A stretch of 64,000 nt of DNA from Anoxybacillus pushchinoensis (GCF_900111795.1 NZ_FOJQ01000003.1:30830-94829), one strand, 5' to 3'; counted from the first letter of the stretch, positions 9,119-17,719 are shown. The notes: a model not told the origin generated them from the letters alone. Program-made: numbers and translations.

Positions 9119-11005
9119 ATGTGTGGATTCGTTGGTTGCATTTATGATCGACCGAAGCAAGCATGTGATGAATGGAAAAAGACGTTCCAACAAATGAATG
9201 ATATCATTACTCACCGCGGACCAGACGATGAAGGATATTTTTTTGATGAGCATGTACATTTCGCATTTCGACGTTTAAGCATTATTGATTTAGAAGCAGG
9301 CCATCAGCCGCTCTCATACGAAAACGACCGATACTGGATCATTTTCAATGGAGAAATTTACAACTATATTGAACTGCGTGCACAGCTCGAGCAGAAATAT
9401 ACGTTTGCGACGCACTCAGATACGGAAGTGATACTAGCGTTATACGCTGAAAAAAAAGAGGCATGTGTGCAACAATTGCGCGGTATGTTCGCTTTTGTTA
9501 TTTGGGATAAAGAAGAAAAAACGGTATTTTCTGCGCGCGATCCGTTCGGAATTAAGCCATTTTTTTATGCTGCCCAAGATGATCGTTTCCTCGTTGCTTC
9601 GGAAAAGAAAAGCCTTTTGTTAGCAATAGACGGGGATATTAACAAAGAAGCACTTCACCATTATTTAACGTTTCAATATGTTCCAGAGCCGTTGACGATG
9701 ACGACAGGTGTTTATAAGCTAAAGCCAGGTCATTACATGGTAAAAAAAATCGGCGAACAACCGACATTTGTTCGCTATTTTACTCCATCGTTCACGCCGA
9801 CAAATCAATCGGAAGAAAAGTGGATTGCCGATATTCGAAACGCTCTTATGAAGTCTGTTGAAGTGCATATGCGCAGCGATGTACCAGTCGGCTCTTTCTT
9901 ATCTGGGGGAATCGATTCTTCGCTCGTTGTCGCCGTGGCGAAACAATTTCATCCTCATCTTGAGACGTTTTCAGTCGGGTTTGCTCATGAAGGATTTAGT
10001 GAGATTGACGTAGCAAAGGAAACAGCTGAAAAGCTAAATGTTCGACATTATAGCTATATAGTTTCCCCGGAAGAATATGTACAACATCTGCCGCACATTA
10101 TGTGGCACATGGATGATCCTCTCGCTGACCCAGCAGCTGTGCCTCTTTATTTTGTTGCTCGTGAAGCAAGAAAGCGCGTTACCGTCGTATTATCAGGTGA
10201 AGGGGCAGATGAACTGTTTGGGGGATACAATATTTACCGTGAACCACATTCGTTACGTTTCTTTACCTATCTTCCGAAGCCGATGAAGCACATATTGCGC
10301 GTACTCGCCCGTCTTCTTCCAGAAGGGATGAAAGGAAAGAGCTTTATTGAGCGTGGTACGACGCCATTACGCGACCGATATATTGGCAATGCGAAAATGT
10401 TTGAGGAGAAAGAAAAAGCTCTTATATTGAAAGAATATAAGAGTCATTGGGCATATACGAGCATCACGAAACATTTGTACGATGAAACGTCTTTGTATCA
10501 TCCGGTCGAACAAATGCAATATGTCGATTTGCATACATGGTTATGCGGTGACATTTTATTAAAGGCTGACAAAATGACGATGGCTCATTCCCTCGAATTG
10601 CGCGTCCCATTTTTAGATAAAGAAGTGTTCGATGTTGCTAAGCATATTCCTGCTCATTTGAAAACGAAGAATGGGACGACGAAGTATATATTGCGAAAAG
10701 TGGCAGAAGGACTTGTACCAGATCACGTATTATACCGTAAAAAACTCGGTTTCCCTGTTCCGATTCGCCATTGGTTAAAAGATGAATTGTACGATTGGGC
10801 AAAAACGACGATTCAACAAAGTGAAACGGATGACGTATTCCATAAGCATGTTCTTTTACAGTTGCTTGATGAGCATGCGACAGGAAGAGCTGATTATAGT
10901 CGGAAATTATGGACGGTGCTTATGTTCATGATTTGGCATGCCGTATACGTAGAGGAGAAGTATGATTTCTTCAAAGAACACGTTGCTATCCGCTCTCATG
11001 CGTAA
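9119..11005 (+). CDS. asnB: Asparagine synthase (glutamine-hydrolysing)
   Basis: A 628-residue enzyme with an N-terminal class II glutaminase domain (C2 nucleophile in MCGFVG, then RGPDDEG near 33-39) and a C-terminal synthetase domain with ATP-binding SGGIDSS at 262-268. ATG 9119 was chosen because Cys2 must follow the initiator Met; GGGGTGG lies upstream. Length is close to B. subtilis AsnB (632). It converts Asp, Gln and ATP to Asn. The 3' end overlaps by 10 bases a minus-strand glycosyltransferase relic. Confidence 0.96.
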   Translation: MCGFVGCIYDRPKQACDEWKKTFQQMNDIITHRGPDDEGYFFDEHVHFAFRRLSIIDLEAGHQPLSYENDRYWIIFNGEIYNYIELRAQLEQKYTFATHSDTEVILALYAEKKEACVQQLRGMFAFVIWDKEEKTVFSARDPFGIKPFFYAAQDDRFLVASEKKSLLLAIDGDINKEALHHYLTFQYVPEPLTMTTGVYKLKPGHYMVKKIGEQPTFVRYFTPSFTPTNQSEEKWIADIRNALMKSVEVHMRSDVPVGSFLSGGIDSSLVVAVAKQFHPHLETFSVGFAHEGFSEIDVAKETAEKLNVRHYSYIVSPEEYVQHLPHIMWHMDDPLADPAAVPLYFVAREARKRVTVVLSGEGADELFGGYNIYREPHSLRFFTYLPKPMKHILRVLARLLPEGMKGKSFIERGTTPLRDRYIGNAKMFEEKEKALILKEYKSHWAYTSITKHLYDETSLYHPVEQMQYVDLHTWLCGDILLKADKMTMAHSLELRVPFLDKEVFDVAKHIPAHLKTKNGTTKYILRKVAEGLVPDHVLYRKKLGFPVPIRHWLKDELYDWAKTTIQQSETDDVFHKHVLLQLLDEHATGRADYSRKLWTVLMFMIWHAVYVEEKYDFFKEHVAIRSHA

Positions 11006-11137
11006 CGAGAGTGACGCGTGTGAATGACTTGCTCGTAGTGGGAAAGAAGTTCGCTGAATATGTTTTCCCAGTCTTTCGTCTGGGCATATTCGCGAGCGGC
11101 TTTCCCCATTTGTTTTCGCTCCTGTTCACAAAATAGC
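10996..11137 (-). pseudogene. Relic of a glycosyltransferase C-terminus
   Basis: The minus strand encodes, up to TGA 10998-10996, the segment CEQERKQMGKAAREYAQTKD followed by WENIFSELLSHYEQVIH. This pattern (MG..AREYA...WE.I...LL..Y) is typical of the last helices of GT4 glycosyltransferases. Upstream, the same frame runs out of phase into the PAP2 gene and has no start of its own, so only about 45 residues remain. The PAP2 stop TGA at 11126-11128 lies within this relic, which suggests that a deletion joined the two genes. Confidence 0.6.
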
Positions 11138-11644
11138 GGAAAATGAAGCAATACCAAATAGCGTACCGAGCATACAACCGGCAAGCACATCAGAAGGGTA
11201 ATGAAGCCCTAAGTAAATGCGCGACACGGCAACGCTAACGGCAATAGGTAAAAGACAAACAGCAAGCGCTGGAGCGTATAGTAAAAACGGAACGATGACA
11301 GAAAACGCGGCTGTTGTATGTCCAGAAGGAAATGAATGATCGGTTAATGGATTTTTTGTTACTCGCGTATGGCGAAGGGAAATATAAGGTCGTTTACGTG
11401 GGTACATTTTTTTCATGACTGCCACAGGGATATGACTAAAAGCTAATGCAGCAGCACTCGCTATGGCGGCATCTCGCCATTCATCCTGCAGCAGCCAAAT
11501 GGCTAACAAGACGGCTGTAATTGAAAAGGTTGCTCCCCCGACATGTGTAATGGAACGAAAGTATATATTCAACCATTTGTGGTCGAAATAACGATTAATG
11601 CTGTAAAATAATTTACATTCCCAATCGTACCACTTTTGCAACAT
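11126..11644 (-). CDS. PAP2-family membrane phosphatase
   Basis: A 172-residue membrane protein with about five transmembrane segments. All three phosphatase motifs are present: K-x6-RP (KMYPRKRP, about 79-85), PSGH at 106-109 and SR-x5-H-x3-D with catalytic H148 and D152. It is likely an undecaprenyl-diphosphate or phosphatidylglycerophosphate-type phosphatase acting at the membrane outer face; the substrate is not readable. The start follows GGGGG. Its 3' end runs into a glycosyltransferase remnant, so the original C-terminus may have been slightly altered, but the catalytic core is complete. Confidence 0.87.
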   Translation of the reverse strand: MLQKWYDWECKLFYSINRYFDHKWLNIYFRSITHVGGATFSITAVLLAIWLLQDEWRDAAIASAAALAFSHIPVAVMKKMYPRKRPYISLRHTRVTKNPLTDHSFPSGHTTAAFSVIVPFLLYAPALAVCLLPIAVSVAVSRIYLGLHYPSDVLAGCMLGTLFGIASFSAIL

Positions 11645-11699
11645 AAGCCATTCCCCCTAACTTTATGATAAAATACGTGTGTTAAGTAAATAATAAAAC

Positions 11700-11732
11700 A
11701 ATGTAAAAATACCACGCTTATTTGCTGCGTGG
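11700..11732 (-). terminator. Probable terminator of ytoA
   Basis: Stem CCACGC (11727-11732 on the minus strand) with GCGTGG (11712-11717), followed on the minus strand by TATTTTTACATTG. It overlaps the ytoA stop. Confidence 0.5.
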
Positions 11733-12248
11733 CTTGCTAGCTTGAAGCGTCTTGTAATATTGTCCTTTTTCTACGTACTCACGGCGAATGCGAGCCATTT
11801 CGCGCTCGTCTTCTTCTGTTAATGGCCGGATTACTTTTGCTGGGCGTCCGAACGCAAGGGTGCGTGGCGGTATTTTCTTTCCTTGTGGAACGAGGCTACC
11901 TGCACCGATAAAAGCACCTTCACCAATTTCGGCGCCATCCAAAACGATCGACCCCATACCAACAAGGGCGCCTTTTCGCACGATTGCGCTATGTAAAATG
12001 ACTTGATGACCAACGGTAACATCATCTTCAATGATGAGCGGATTGTTTGGACTTTGATGCAGGACAGAATTGTCTTGAATGTTCACACGATTGCCGATGA
12101 TCGTTGGTGCAACATCTCCACGAATGACGGTGTTGAACCAAATGCTCGTTTCTTCTCCGATCGTTACATCGCCTGTAATAGTAACGTAATCTGCAATAAA
12201 GGCGGAAGGTGCAATGTTTGGTGTATGTTCTTTATATGGATAAATCAT
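11718..12248 (-). CDS. ytoA: Gamma-carbonic anhydrase / hexapeptide-repeat protein YtoA
   Basis: A 176-residue left-handed beta-helix protein. The hexapeptide pattern runs from SAFIADYVTI through VTIGEETSIW, VNIQDNSVLH, VTVGHQVILH and AEIGEGAFIG, followed by a C-terminal helix. Histidines in the repeats (H64, H81, H86 region) could coordinate the Zn/Fe of gamma-carbonic anhydrases, which work as trimers. In B. subtilis the equivalent is YtoA, with no proven role. It is monocistronic and divergent from ytpA. Confidence 0.85.
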   Translation of the reverse strand: MIYPYKEHTPNIAPSAFIADYVTITGDVTIGEETSIWFNTVIRGDVAPTIIGNRVNIQDNSVLHQSPNNPLIIEDDVTVGHQVILHSAIVRKGALVGMGSIVLDGAEIGEGAFIGAGSLVPQGKKIPPRTLAFGRPAKVIRPLTEEDEREMARIRREYVEKGQYYKTLQASKPRSK

Positions 12249-12333
12249 TTCACTCGTCCCTTTCAGTTCAATTTGTTATATTTAGTGTACAAATTTTTCG
12301 TCTATTCGTAAATATAAAAAGGAGGGGAAGTAT

Positions 12334-13152
12334 ATGTGGAAATGGGAAGGAGAAAACGCAAAAGGAACGATCGTAATCGTTCACGGTGCCGCTGAACATC
12401 ACGGTCGGTATAAATGGCTTATTGAAATGTTTCGCACGCACGGTTTTCATGTCGTTGCGGGAGATTTACCAGGACAAGGAACGACGTCGCGCAGTCGAAG
12501 AGGACATATCGATTCATTTGACGAATATATCGAAGCAGTTGCAAGCTGGGTGCATGAAGCAAGCGTGTATGAACAGCCAATTTTTTTACTTGGTCACAGT
12601 ATGGGGGGACTTGTTGTCATTCGCACATTACAAGAAAAACGTCTTCCTGTGCGCGGCGTTATTTTGTCTTCTCCTTGTTTAGGGCTTGTTCATTATCCAT
12701 CGAAAGCACTTGAGATCGCCTCGCGCATTTTAAATGTTATTCATCCGAAAAAGCGATTTCCATCGGGGTTAACGGTAGAAATGGCGACTCGAAACGAAGA
12801 AGTGCGAGAAATGGATAAAAACGATTCATTGTATGTCACAAAGGTGTCTGTGCGTTGGTATCGTGAGTTAGTGAAAGCCATTCGTGTCGCCCATGAAAAA
12901 ATTGCCGACTTACGAGACGTGCCAATACTCGTCATGCAGGCGGGGGATGATAAAATTGTCGATAAACATGCAGTCAAATCATGGTTTGATCAGTTGACGG
13001 TGAGCGAAAAAGTATATAAAGAATGGCCGAAACTATATCATGAAATTTTTAACGAACTTGAACGTGAACAAGTATTTTTATATGCCCATACGTTTTTAAC
13101 TTTGCAGTTGCAAAGGGGTGAGATGATTGAACGTGCCAACCAATCCTTTTAG
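12334..13152 (+). CDS. ytpA: Alpha/beta-hydrolase, lysophospholipase YtpA
   Basis: A 272-residue serine hydrolase. The nucleophile elbow is GHSMGG with S89; the acid is probably in GDDKIVD (near 210) and the histidine in LYHEIFNE near the C-terminus. HG at 17-18 supports the oxyanion hole. B. subtilis YtpA is a lysophospholipase linked to production of the phospholipid antibiotic bacilysocin. AAGGAGGGG lies seven bases before ATG. Its last 26 bases overlap the start of ytpB, so the two are co-transcribed and probably coupled. Confidence 0.88.
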   Translation: MWKWEGENAKGTIVIVHGAAEHHGRYKWLIEMFRTHGFHVVAGDLPGQGTTSRSRRGHIDSFDEYIEAVASWVHEASVYEQPIFLLGHSMGGLVVIRTLQEKRLPVRGVILSSPCLGLVHYPSKALEIASRILNVIHPKKRFPSGLTVEMATRNEEVREMDKNDSLYVTKVSVRWYRELVKAIRVAHEKIADLRDVPILVMQAGDDKIVDKHAVKSWFDQLTVSEKVYKEWPKLYHEIFNELEREQVFLYAHTFLTLQLQRGEMIERANQSF

Positions 13153-14197
13153 TTTAATGCGCGCTGTATATCGTCGTGTATTTCCGCTTGTGCATCGCGA
13201 ATTAGCTGTTTGGAAAAAAAGAGCTCAAGCTATTCCGAATGAAGAATTGCGAAAACAAGCGTTGGCGAGCATCGCAACAAAAACGTTCCATTGTGAAGGG
13301 GGAGCTATTTTATCGTTGCTTTCAGGGAAAGAATTGGAGCGGTGTGTTCGCTTTATCGTCGCTTATCAAACGATTAGCGATTATTTAGATAATTTATGCG
13401 ATCGGAGCACGTCGCTTGATCCGAACGATTTTCGCGCATTGCACGATTCGATGATGCACGCATTAACTGTCGGAGCAAAAAAAGAGGCGTATTATCGCTA
13501 TCGGACGGAGCAAGATGATGGTGGGTATTTGCACGCTCTTGTCGATACGTGCCAAGAAACGTTAGAAGGAGTTCGTCATTATGAGTTGATCGCTCCATTT
13601 TTACACGAGCTCGCATCATATTATTGTGATTTACAAGTACATAAACATGTAAAAAAAGAGGAGCGAGTCCCTCGACTTAAACAATGGTTTGCTCAATACG
13701 AAGCATCGTTGCCGAAAATGGAATGGTATGAATTTTCCGCTTGTTCTGGCTCAACGCTCGGCATCTTTTGTTTAGTTGCTTACGCTTGTAATGATGCGTT
13801 CGATCAGCGTCTTGCACAACGTGTGCGCGACAGCTATTTTCCGTACGTACAAGGGCTGCACATTTTGCTTGATTACTTCATTGATCAAGAGGAAGATCGG
13901 CAAGGTGGGGATTTAAATTTTTGTTTTTATTATCCGAATGAGGAGGCGCTATTTGCCCGTTTGCGTCATTTCATTGAAGAAGCAGATCGCCATATTGCAC
14001 AGTTGCCACATCGCGAATTTCATCGCTTCATTCATCGTGGTTTGCTCGGATTATATTTATCAGATGAAAAAGTACACGAGCAAGAAGGTATTCATAAGCT
14101 AGCGAAACAATTGTTGCGTTCCGGTGGCATGACGTCCCACTTCTTTTATTGGAACGGCAGAATGTATCGAAAATGGCAAAAATGGATGTATGCGTGA
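13127..14197 (+). CDS. ytpB: Tetraprenyl-beta-curcumene synthase YtpB
   Basis: A 356-residue class IB terpene synthase of the YtpB family, which cyclises all-trans tetraprenyl diphosphate (C35) to tetraprenyl-beta-curcumene, precursor of spore-associated sesquarterpenes. It is alpha-helical with two acidic clusters that would bind Mg-diphosphate: DYLDNLCD (85-92) and DYFIDQEED (249-257). The start is TTG 13127 after AAAGGGGTGA; the N-terminus VPTNPF matches the family. It overlaps ytpA by 26 bases. No curcumene cyclase (sqhC) is in this window. Confidence 0.87.
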   Translation: MNVPTNPFSLMRAVYRRVFPLVHRELAVWKKRAQAIPNEELRKQALASIATKTFHCEGGAILSLLSGKELERCVRFIVAYQTISDYLDNLCDRSTSLDPNDFRALHDSMMHALTVGAKKEAYYRYRTEQDDGGYLHALVDTCQETLEGVRHYELIAPFLHELASYYCDLQVHKHVKKEERVPRLKQWFAQYEASLPKMEWYEFSACSGSTLGIFCLVAYACNDAFDQRLAQRVRDSYFPYVQGLHILLDYFIDQEEDRQGGDLNFCFYYPNEEALFARLRHFIEEADRHIAQLPHREFHRFIHRGLLGLYLSDEKVHEQEGIHKLAKQLLRSGGMTSHFFYWNGRMYRKWQKWMYA

Positions 14198-14240
14198 AGA
14201 AAACGGGTGTATAATGGAAGAAAAGAAGAGAGGGATGAAT

Positions 14241-14804
14241 ATGTCGTTACCTCGCTTTTCACACGTCACGTATGAACAATATCTAATTATGCGTCAACAT
14301 AGTGATGAAAGATTAGAATATATTGATGGCGTCGTTTATATGACACCTTCACCGAGCATCCAGCATCAACTCGTATCAAGCAATCTTCATACAATATTCG
14401 GGAGTTATTTGAAAGGAAAGACATGTAAAGTATTTGCCGCCCCTACGGATATTGAGCTAGTGAGTGAAACATGTTCTGAAAGAAAGCTCGTCATTCCTGA
14501 TTTAAGCATTATTTGTGATCAAACCGGATTTACAGACACAAAATATGTCGGTGTTCCGACGTTAATTGTTGAAATACTCAGTCCTTCGAATCAAGCGTAC
14601 GATTTAGTGACGAAGTTTAATTTATATATGGAATATGGTGTAAAAGAATATTGGATTGTCAATCCAATGAAACAAGCCGTGACCGTTTATGTATTAAATG
14701 AAGATAGGCTATACGAGCAGGCGGATATTAAAGTAAGTGTTGGAACTGTTCAATCTGTTTGCTTTCCAGGTTTGTTTGTTCATTTAGAAGAAATATTTCA
14801 CTAA
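14241..14804 (+). CDS. Uma2-family (DUF820) PD-(D/E)XK nuclease-like protein
   Basis: About 187 residues from ATG 14241, chosen because GAGAGGG lies six bases upstream (ATG 14235 adds two residues). The order LEYIDGVVYM, then IPDLSIICD, then PTLIVEILSPSN and YGVKEYWIVNP is the Uma2/DUF820 pattern, a PD-(D/E)XK nuclease fold with acidic residues in PDLS and VEI. Function is unknown; these genes are abundant in cyanobacteria and sporadic in Bacillaceae, so it may be an acquired cargo gene. It follows ytpB closely and could be in the same transcript. Confidence 0.8.
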   Translation: MSLPRFSHVTYEQYLIMRQHSDERLEYIDGVVYMTPSPSIQHQLVSSNLHTIFGSYLKGKTCKVFAAPTDIELVSETCSERKLVIPDLSIICDQTGFTDTKYVGVPTLIVEILSPSNQAYDLVTKFNLYMEYGVKEYWIVNPMKQAVTVYVLNEDRLYEQADIKVSVGTVQSVCFPGLFVHLEEIFH

Positions 14805-14812
14805 CAAAGCAA

Positions 14813-14843
14813 AAGTAGCGATAGGGAAGACCGATCGCTACTT
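14813..14843. terminator. Bidirectional terminator between the Uma2 gene and ytqB
   Basis: A perfect 10-bp stem, AAGTAGCGAT (14813-14822) with ATCGCTACTT (14834-14843). It is followed by CTT on the plus strand and TTTTGCTTTG on the minus strand. Confidence 0.65.
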
Positions 14844-14844
14844 C

Positions 14845-15420
14845 TTACCTCTTCTCAATCGCGACGATAAACGGCGGATGATTGATTTGATTCATAAATT
14901 CGTATCGAATGACGTGTGCGCGTTGTTGATCGATTGTTGAAACGTATTGTAAAAGAGCATCACGCTCGATTGCTCCTTCGGGATGACCATGATAAATGAC
15001 GAGGACAATGATTCCTTCCGGAGCTATGATCTCAAGCAATTGTTCGATGGCAGCAATCGTTGAGTTTGGTTTTGTAACAATTTGTTTATCTCCCCCAGGC
15101 AAGTAGCCGAGATTAAACATCGCGCCGGTAATGCGTCCTTTATATTGGGAAGGGATATGTGTATGAAGTTCCGCGTGGCTCGCTTGTAGGAGCGTGACCC
15201 GTTCTTCCATACGATGTTCACGCAGTCGTTTTGTTGTGTTTTCAATTGCTTGTGCTTGAATATCGAAGCCGAACACATGCCCAGACGGCCCGACACGTTC
15301 AGCTAAATAAAGCGTATCATGACCGTTGCCAACCGTTGCATCGACGACGATATCTCCCTCTTTGACAGCTAAGTCGATGAGCGAGCGCGCAAACGGCAAA
15401 ATGCGCATGAGTTTCATCAT
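14845..15420 (-). CDS. ytqB: Class I SAM methyltransferase YtqB (MnmM)
   Basis: A 191-residue Rossmann methyltransferase. The SAM-binding loop is VVDATVGNGHDT (about 25-36), with an acidic end to strand 2 (FGFDIQA). The homologous YtqB has been identified as MnmM, which methylates nm5(s2)U34 in tRNAs to mnm5(s2)U34. The start overlaps the ytqA stop by four bases (ATGA), so both are made from one transcript. Orthology is strong; the reaction is from the literature on B. subtilis as I recall it. Confidence 0.87.
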   Translation of the reverse strand: MMKLMRILPFARSLIDLAVKEGDIVVDATVGNGHDTLYLAERVGPSGHVFGFDIQAQAIENTTKRLREHRMEERVTLLQASHAELHTHIPSQYKGRITGAMFNLGYLPGGDKQIVTKPNSTIAAIEQLLEIIAPEGIIVLVIYHGHPEGAIERDALLQYVSTIDQQRAHVIRYEFMNQINHPPFIVAIEKR

Positions 15421-16367
15421 CTTTCTCCCTTTCGTACATATTTTTTCCCTTGATAACTATTACGTCGCTCTAATTCGGCATTGATGGCGTTTAACACTTC
15501 CCATTTGTTGACGCTCCACATCGGACCGATCATTAAATCGATCGGACCGTCTCCTGTAATACGATGAACGATCATCTCTGGCGGCAATACCTCTAGCTGA
15601 TCACAAACGAGTTGCACGTATTCGTCGAACGTTAAAAAGCGAAGCATTCCTTTTTCATATTGCTTCACCATCGGAGTTCCTTTTAGCAAATGTAGCAAAT
15701 GAATTTTAATGCCTTGCACATCTAAATGAGCGACCGTTTTTGCTGTTTCCATCATCATGTCGTACGTTTCAAGCGGTAATCCGTTAATAATATGGGCGCA
15801 CACGCGAATGCCGTGTTTGCGTAGCTTTCGCACCCCATCTACATAGCACGAAAAGTCATGCGCTCGGTTAATTAACGTGGCGGTTTGTTCATGAACGGTT
15901 TGCAAGCCAAGTTCGACCCATAAATACGTTCGTTTATTCAGTTCAGCTAAATAGTCCACGACATCGTCAGGTAAACAATCAGGGCGAGTTGCGATCGACA
16001 ACCCGACGACTCCTTCTAAATGCAACACGGTTTCGTATTTTTCACGCAAGACGTCAACGGGTGCATGTGTATTTGTAAACGCTTGAAAATAGGCGATATA
16101 TTTGCCGTCTTTCCATTTCGTATGCATTTTTTCCTTAATTGCATGAAATTGCGTCACTAAATCGTCTGTTCGCCTACCTGCAAAATCACCGGAACCGGCT
16201 GCACTACAAAATGTGCAGCCACCGTATGCGACTGTACCGTCGCGGTTTGGACAATCAAATCCGGCATCAAGCGACACTTTGAACACTTTTTCACCAAATG
16301 TTTGACGTAGGTGGTAGTTCCATGTATGGTAGCGCTTATTGTCATTTGTATATGGAAAAGGATTCAT
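15417..16367 (-). CDS. ytqA: Radical SAM protein YtqA (YhcC/TIGR01212 family)
   Basis: A 316-residue radical SAM enzyme. The 4Fe-4S ligands are C39, C51 and C54 (C-x11-C-x2-C in DCPNRDG...GGCTFC), the spacing of the YhcC/TIGR01212 family. ATG 16367 was chosen since GAGGTG lies six bases upstream; a GTG at 16376 overlaps that ribosome binding site. In B. subtilis YtqA has been proposed (as MnmL) to work in tRNA mnm5U34 synthesis, which fits its overlap with ytqB. Confidence in the family is high and in the exact reaction moderate. Confidence 0.87.
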   Translation of the reverse strand: MNPFPYTNDNKRYHTWNYHLRQTFGEKVFKVSLDAGFDCPNRDGTVAYGGCTFCSAAGSGDFAGRRTDDLVTQFHAIKEKMHTKWKDGKYIAYFQAFTNTHAPVDVLREKYETVLHLEGVVGLSIATRPDCLPDDVVDYLAELNKRTYLWVELGLQTVHEQTATLINRAHDFSCYVDGVRKLRKHGIRVCAHIINGLPLETYDMMMETAKTVAHLDVQGIKIHLLHLLKGTPMVKQYEKGMLRFLTFDEYVQLVCDQLEVLPPEMIVHRITGDGPIDLMIGPMWSVNKWEVLNAINAELERRNSYQGKKYVRKGER

Positions 16368-16491
16368 TTTGATCACCTCGCATCATTTTAGCATTGTAGC
16401 ACGTTTCGAGTGAGAAACTCAACGGGATCGTGATAAACGTCAAAAAAATGTGCAAACTATAAAGTGATCGAGAAGAAAGGAAGGGATGCGT

Positions 16492-16755
16492 ATGGCAACA
16501 AGACAGGCGATGGATGAGTTTTTGCAACATTGTGAAGATGTGCTTCGCTATGCAAAGGAGCAATATACGGAAGCAAGCAAGCTTGAACATTATAACGATA
16601 CAGAATATGTAAAAGCTCAGCAAATGCTCGAACATGCGGTGACCGATTTGGCGCATTTTTCGTTAAGTTGTAACGCCCAACAGCGCGAGCAATTGCATCG
16701 CATGCGCCTGCAGCTTGAACAATTACAAAACGATATGATTTTACTTCGTCACTAG
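16492..16755 (+). CDS. ytzC: DUF2524 family protein, YtzC-like
   Basis: An 87-residue all-helical protein starting MATRQAMDEF, with a heptad-like pattern (LEHAVTDLAHF, LHRMRLQLEQLQND) that suggests a helical hairpin or coiled coil. It matches the DUF2524 / YtzC family of spore-forming Bacilli; function unknown. An alternative ATG at 16486 adds two residues; GAAAGGAAGGG serves both. A small gene follows 10 bases after the stop. Confidence 0.75.
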   Translation: MATRQAMDEFLQHCEDVLRYAKEQYTEASKLEHYNDTEYVKAQQMLEHAVTDLAHFSLSCNAQQREQLHRMRLQLEQLQNDMILLRH

Positions 16756-16765
16756 GAGGAAAACG

Positions 16766-16906
16766 ATGAAAAAACGTTCGAAACAAAACAATCCAGAACA
16801 AAAAACATTGCATGCGAAAGATTTTGGTGATCCGATAAAAGAAGTGAAACAAAGGAATGCGAAAAAAGGGCAAGAAGCAAAAGCGGAATATCATAATGAA
16901 ACGTAA
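16766..16906 (+). CDS. Small Lys/Gln-rich protein, 46 residues
   Basis: An ATG at 16766, six bases after an excellent AGGAGG, opens a 46-codon frame ending at TAA 16904-16906. The product (starting MKKRSKQNNPEQKTLHAKDF) is very hydrophilic and rich in Lys, Gln, Asn and Glu with no hydrophobic core. It resembles small spore or disordered proteins of Bacilli, but I cannot name a family. It lies 10 bases after ytzC and is followed by a terminator-like hairpin, so it is probably the second gene of a ytzC operon. Confidence 0.65.
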   Translation: MKKRSKQNNPEQKTLHAKDFGDPIKEVKQRNAKKGQEAKAEYHNET

Positions 16907-16909
16907 TTT

Positions 16910-16937
16910 CCCCACTCGGACATGCTCCGGGTGGGGG
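16910..16937 (+). terminator. Probable terminator after the 46-residue gene
   Basis: A 10-bp stem, CCCCACTCGG (16910-16919) with CCGGGTGGGG (16927-16936), with one T-G pair and a 7-base loop, followed by GATAGTTTAGTTTT. The T-run is interrupted. Confidence 0.5.
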
Positions 16938-16942
16938 ATAGT

Positions 16943-17719
16943 TTAGTTTTGCTTCAAAATGTCATCTAGTTTTTCTTTGGTAAGGTTTGTCACCCCGTAA
17001 AAAACAGGATCAATATATGTGCTTGATGCTTTTCCTGCTAATTCATATTCAATTTTTGGTGAAACAATATAAAAGTGAGCGCTTTGTTCCGCCTTTTCAG
17101 CAAAAGTAAAATACATATTTATTGTTTCGTTTGGACTTACACTCTGTTTTTCCGATTTATCGTTTATCTTTACATCTTTTGTCTGTAAATAAGTGTTTTC
17201 TACAGTTACACCCTTTATTTGGATCGTATGCTTTGAAACGTTTTTCAGCTTTGCTTGAAAAAATTGCGTATTTGGATAAGCTGTCACATACTCATTTTGT
17301 GGAGTAAATATTCCTTTCTCGTCTACAGCTAACTTGATTTGACCGATCGGGAATGTCTCTTTATATTTTTGATCAAATATGAGAGTTATTTTAGATAGTG
17401 TCGCGCTACTTACTTCTTTTAAACGTAAATTTACAGCGATATTAAATAATTGAAAGTCTTTGTATTTATCACCTTTGATAAGATCATATTGCATGTCATC
17501 GATTGCGTGTGAGATTTCGGGAAAATCGATAGATGTTACGTTTGTTAGAGGGCTGTCACTTAATAAAATGAAGTTAAGAACAAAAGGAGCATCTTTTTTT
17601 GCTACATATACACCGTCCCATTTCCCGAAAACAATAAATTTTTTCATTTGTTCCGACTGGCATCCGAGAATAAGAAAACTGATGAGAATAGAGAAGATGA
17701 GAAAAAATTTTTTCATCAT
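16943..17719 (-). CDS. Orphan lipoprotein, function unknown
   Basis: A 258-residue predicted lipoprotein: MMKK, then a hydrophobic core and lipobox LILGC with C20 lipidated, followed by a polar, probably beta-rich body. Segments such as LKNVSKHTIQIKGVTVENTY and SVSPNETINMYFTFAEKAEQ look like Ig-like or DUF4352-type extracellular strands, but no family is certain. Codon use is visibly more A/T-rich than its neighbours, suggesting relaxed selection or recent arrival. AAAGGGAG precedes the start; M1 or M2 could initiate. Confidence 0.7.
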   Translation of the reverse strand: MMKKFFLIFSILISFLILGCQSEQMKKFIVFGKWDGVYVAKKDAPFVLNFILLSDSPLTNVTSIDFPEISHAIDDMQYDLIKGDKYKDFQLFNIAVNLRLKEVSSATLSKITLIFDQKYKETFPIGQIKLAVDEKGIFTPQNEYVTAYPNTQFFQAKLKNVSKHTIQIKGVTVENTYLQTKDVKINDKSEKQSVSPNETINMYFTFAEKAEQSAHFYIVSPKIEYELAGKASSTYIDPVFYGVTNLTKEKLDDILKQN

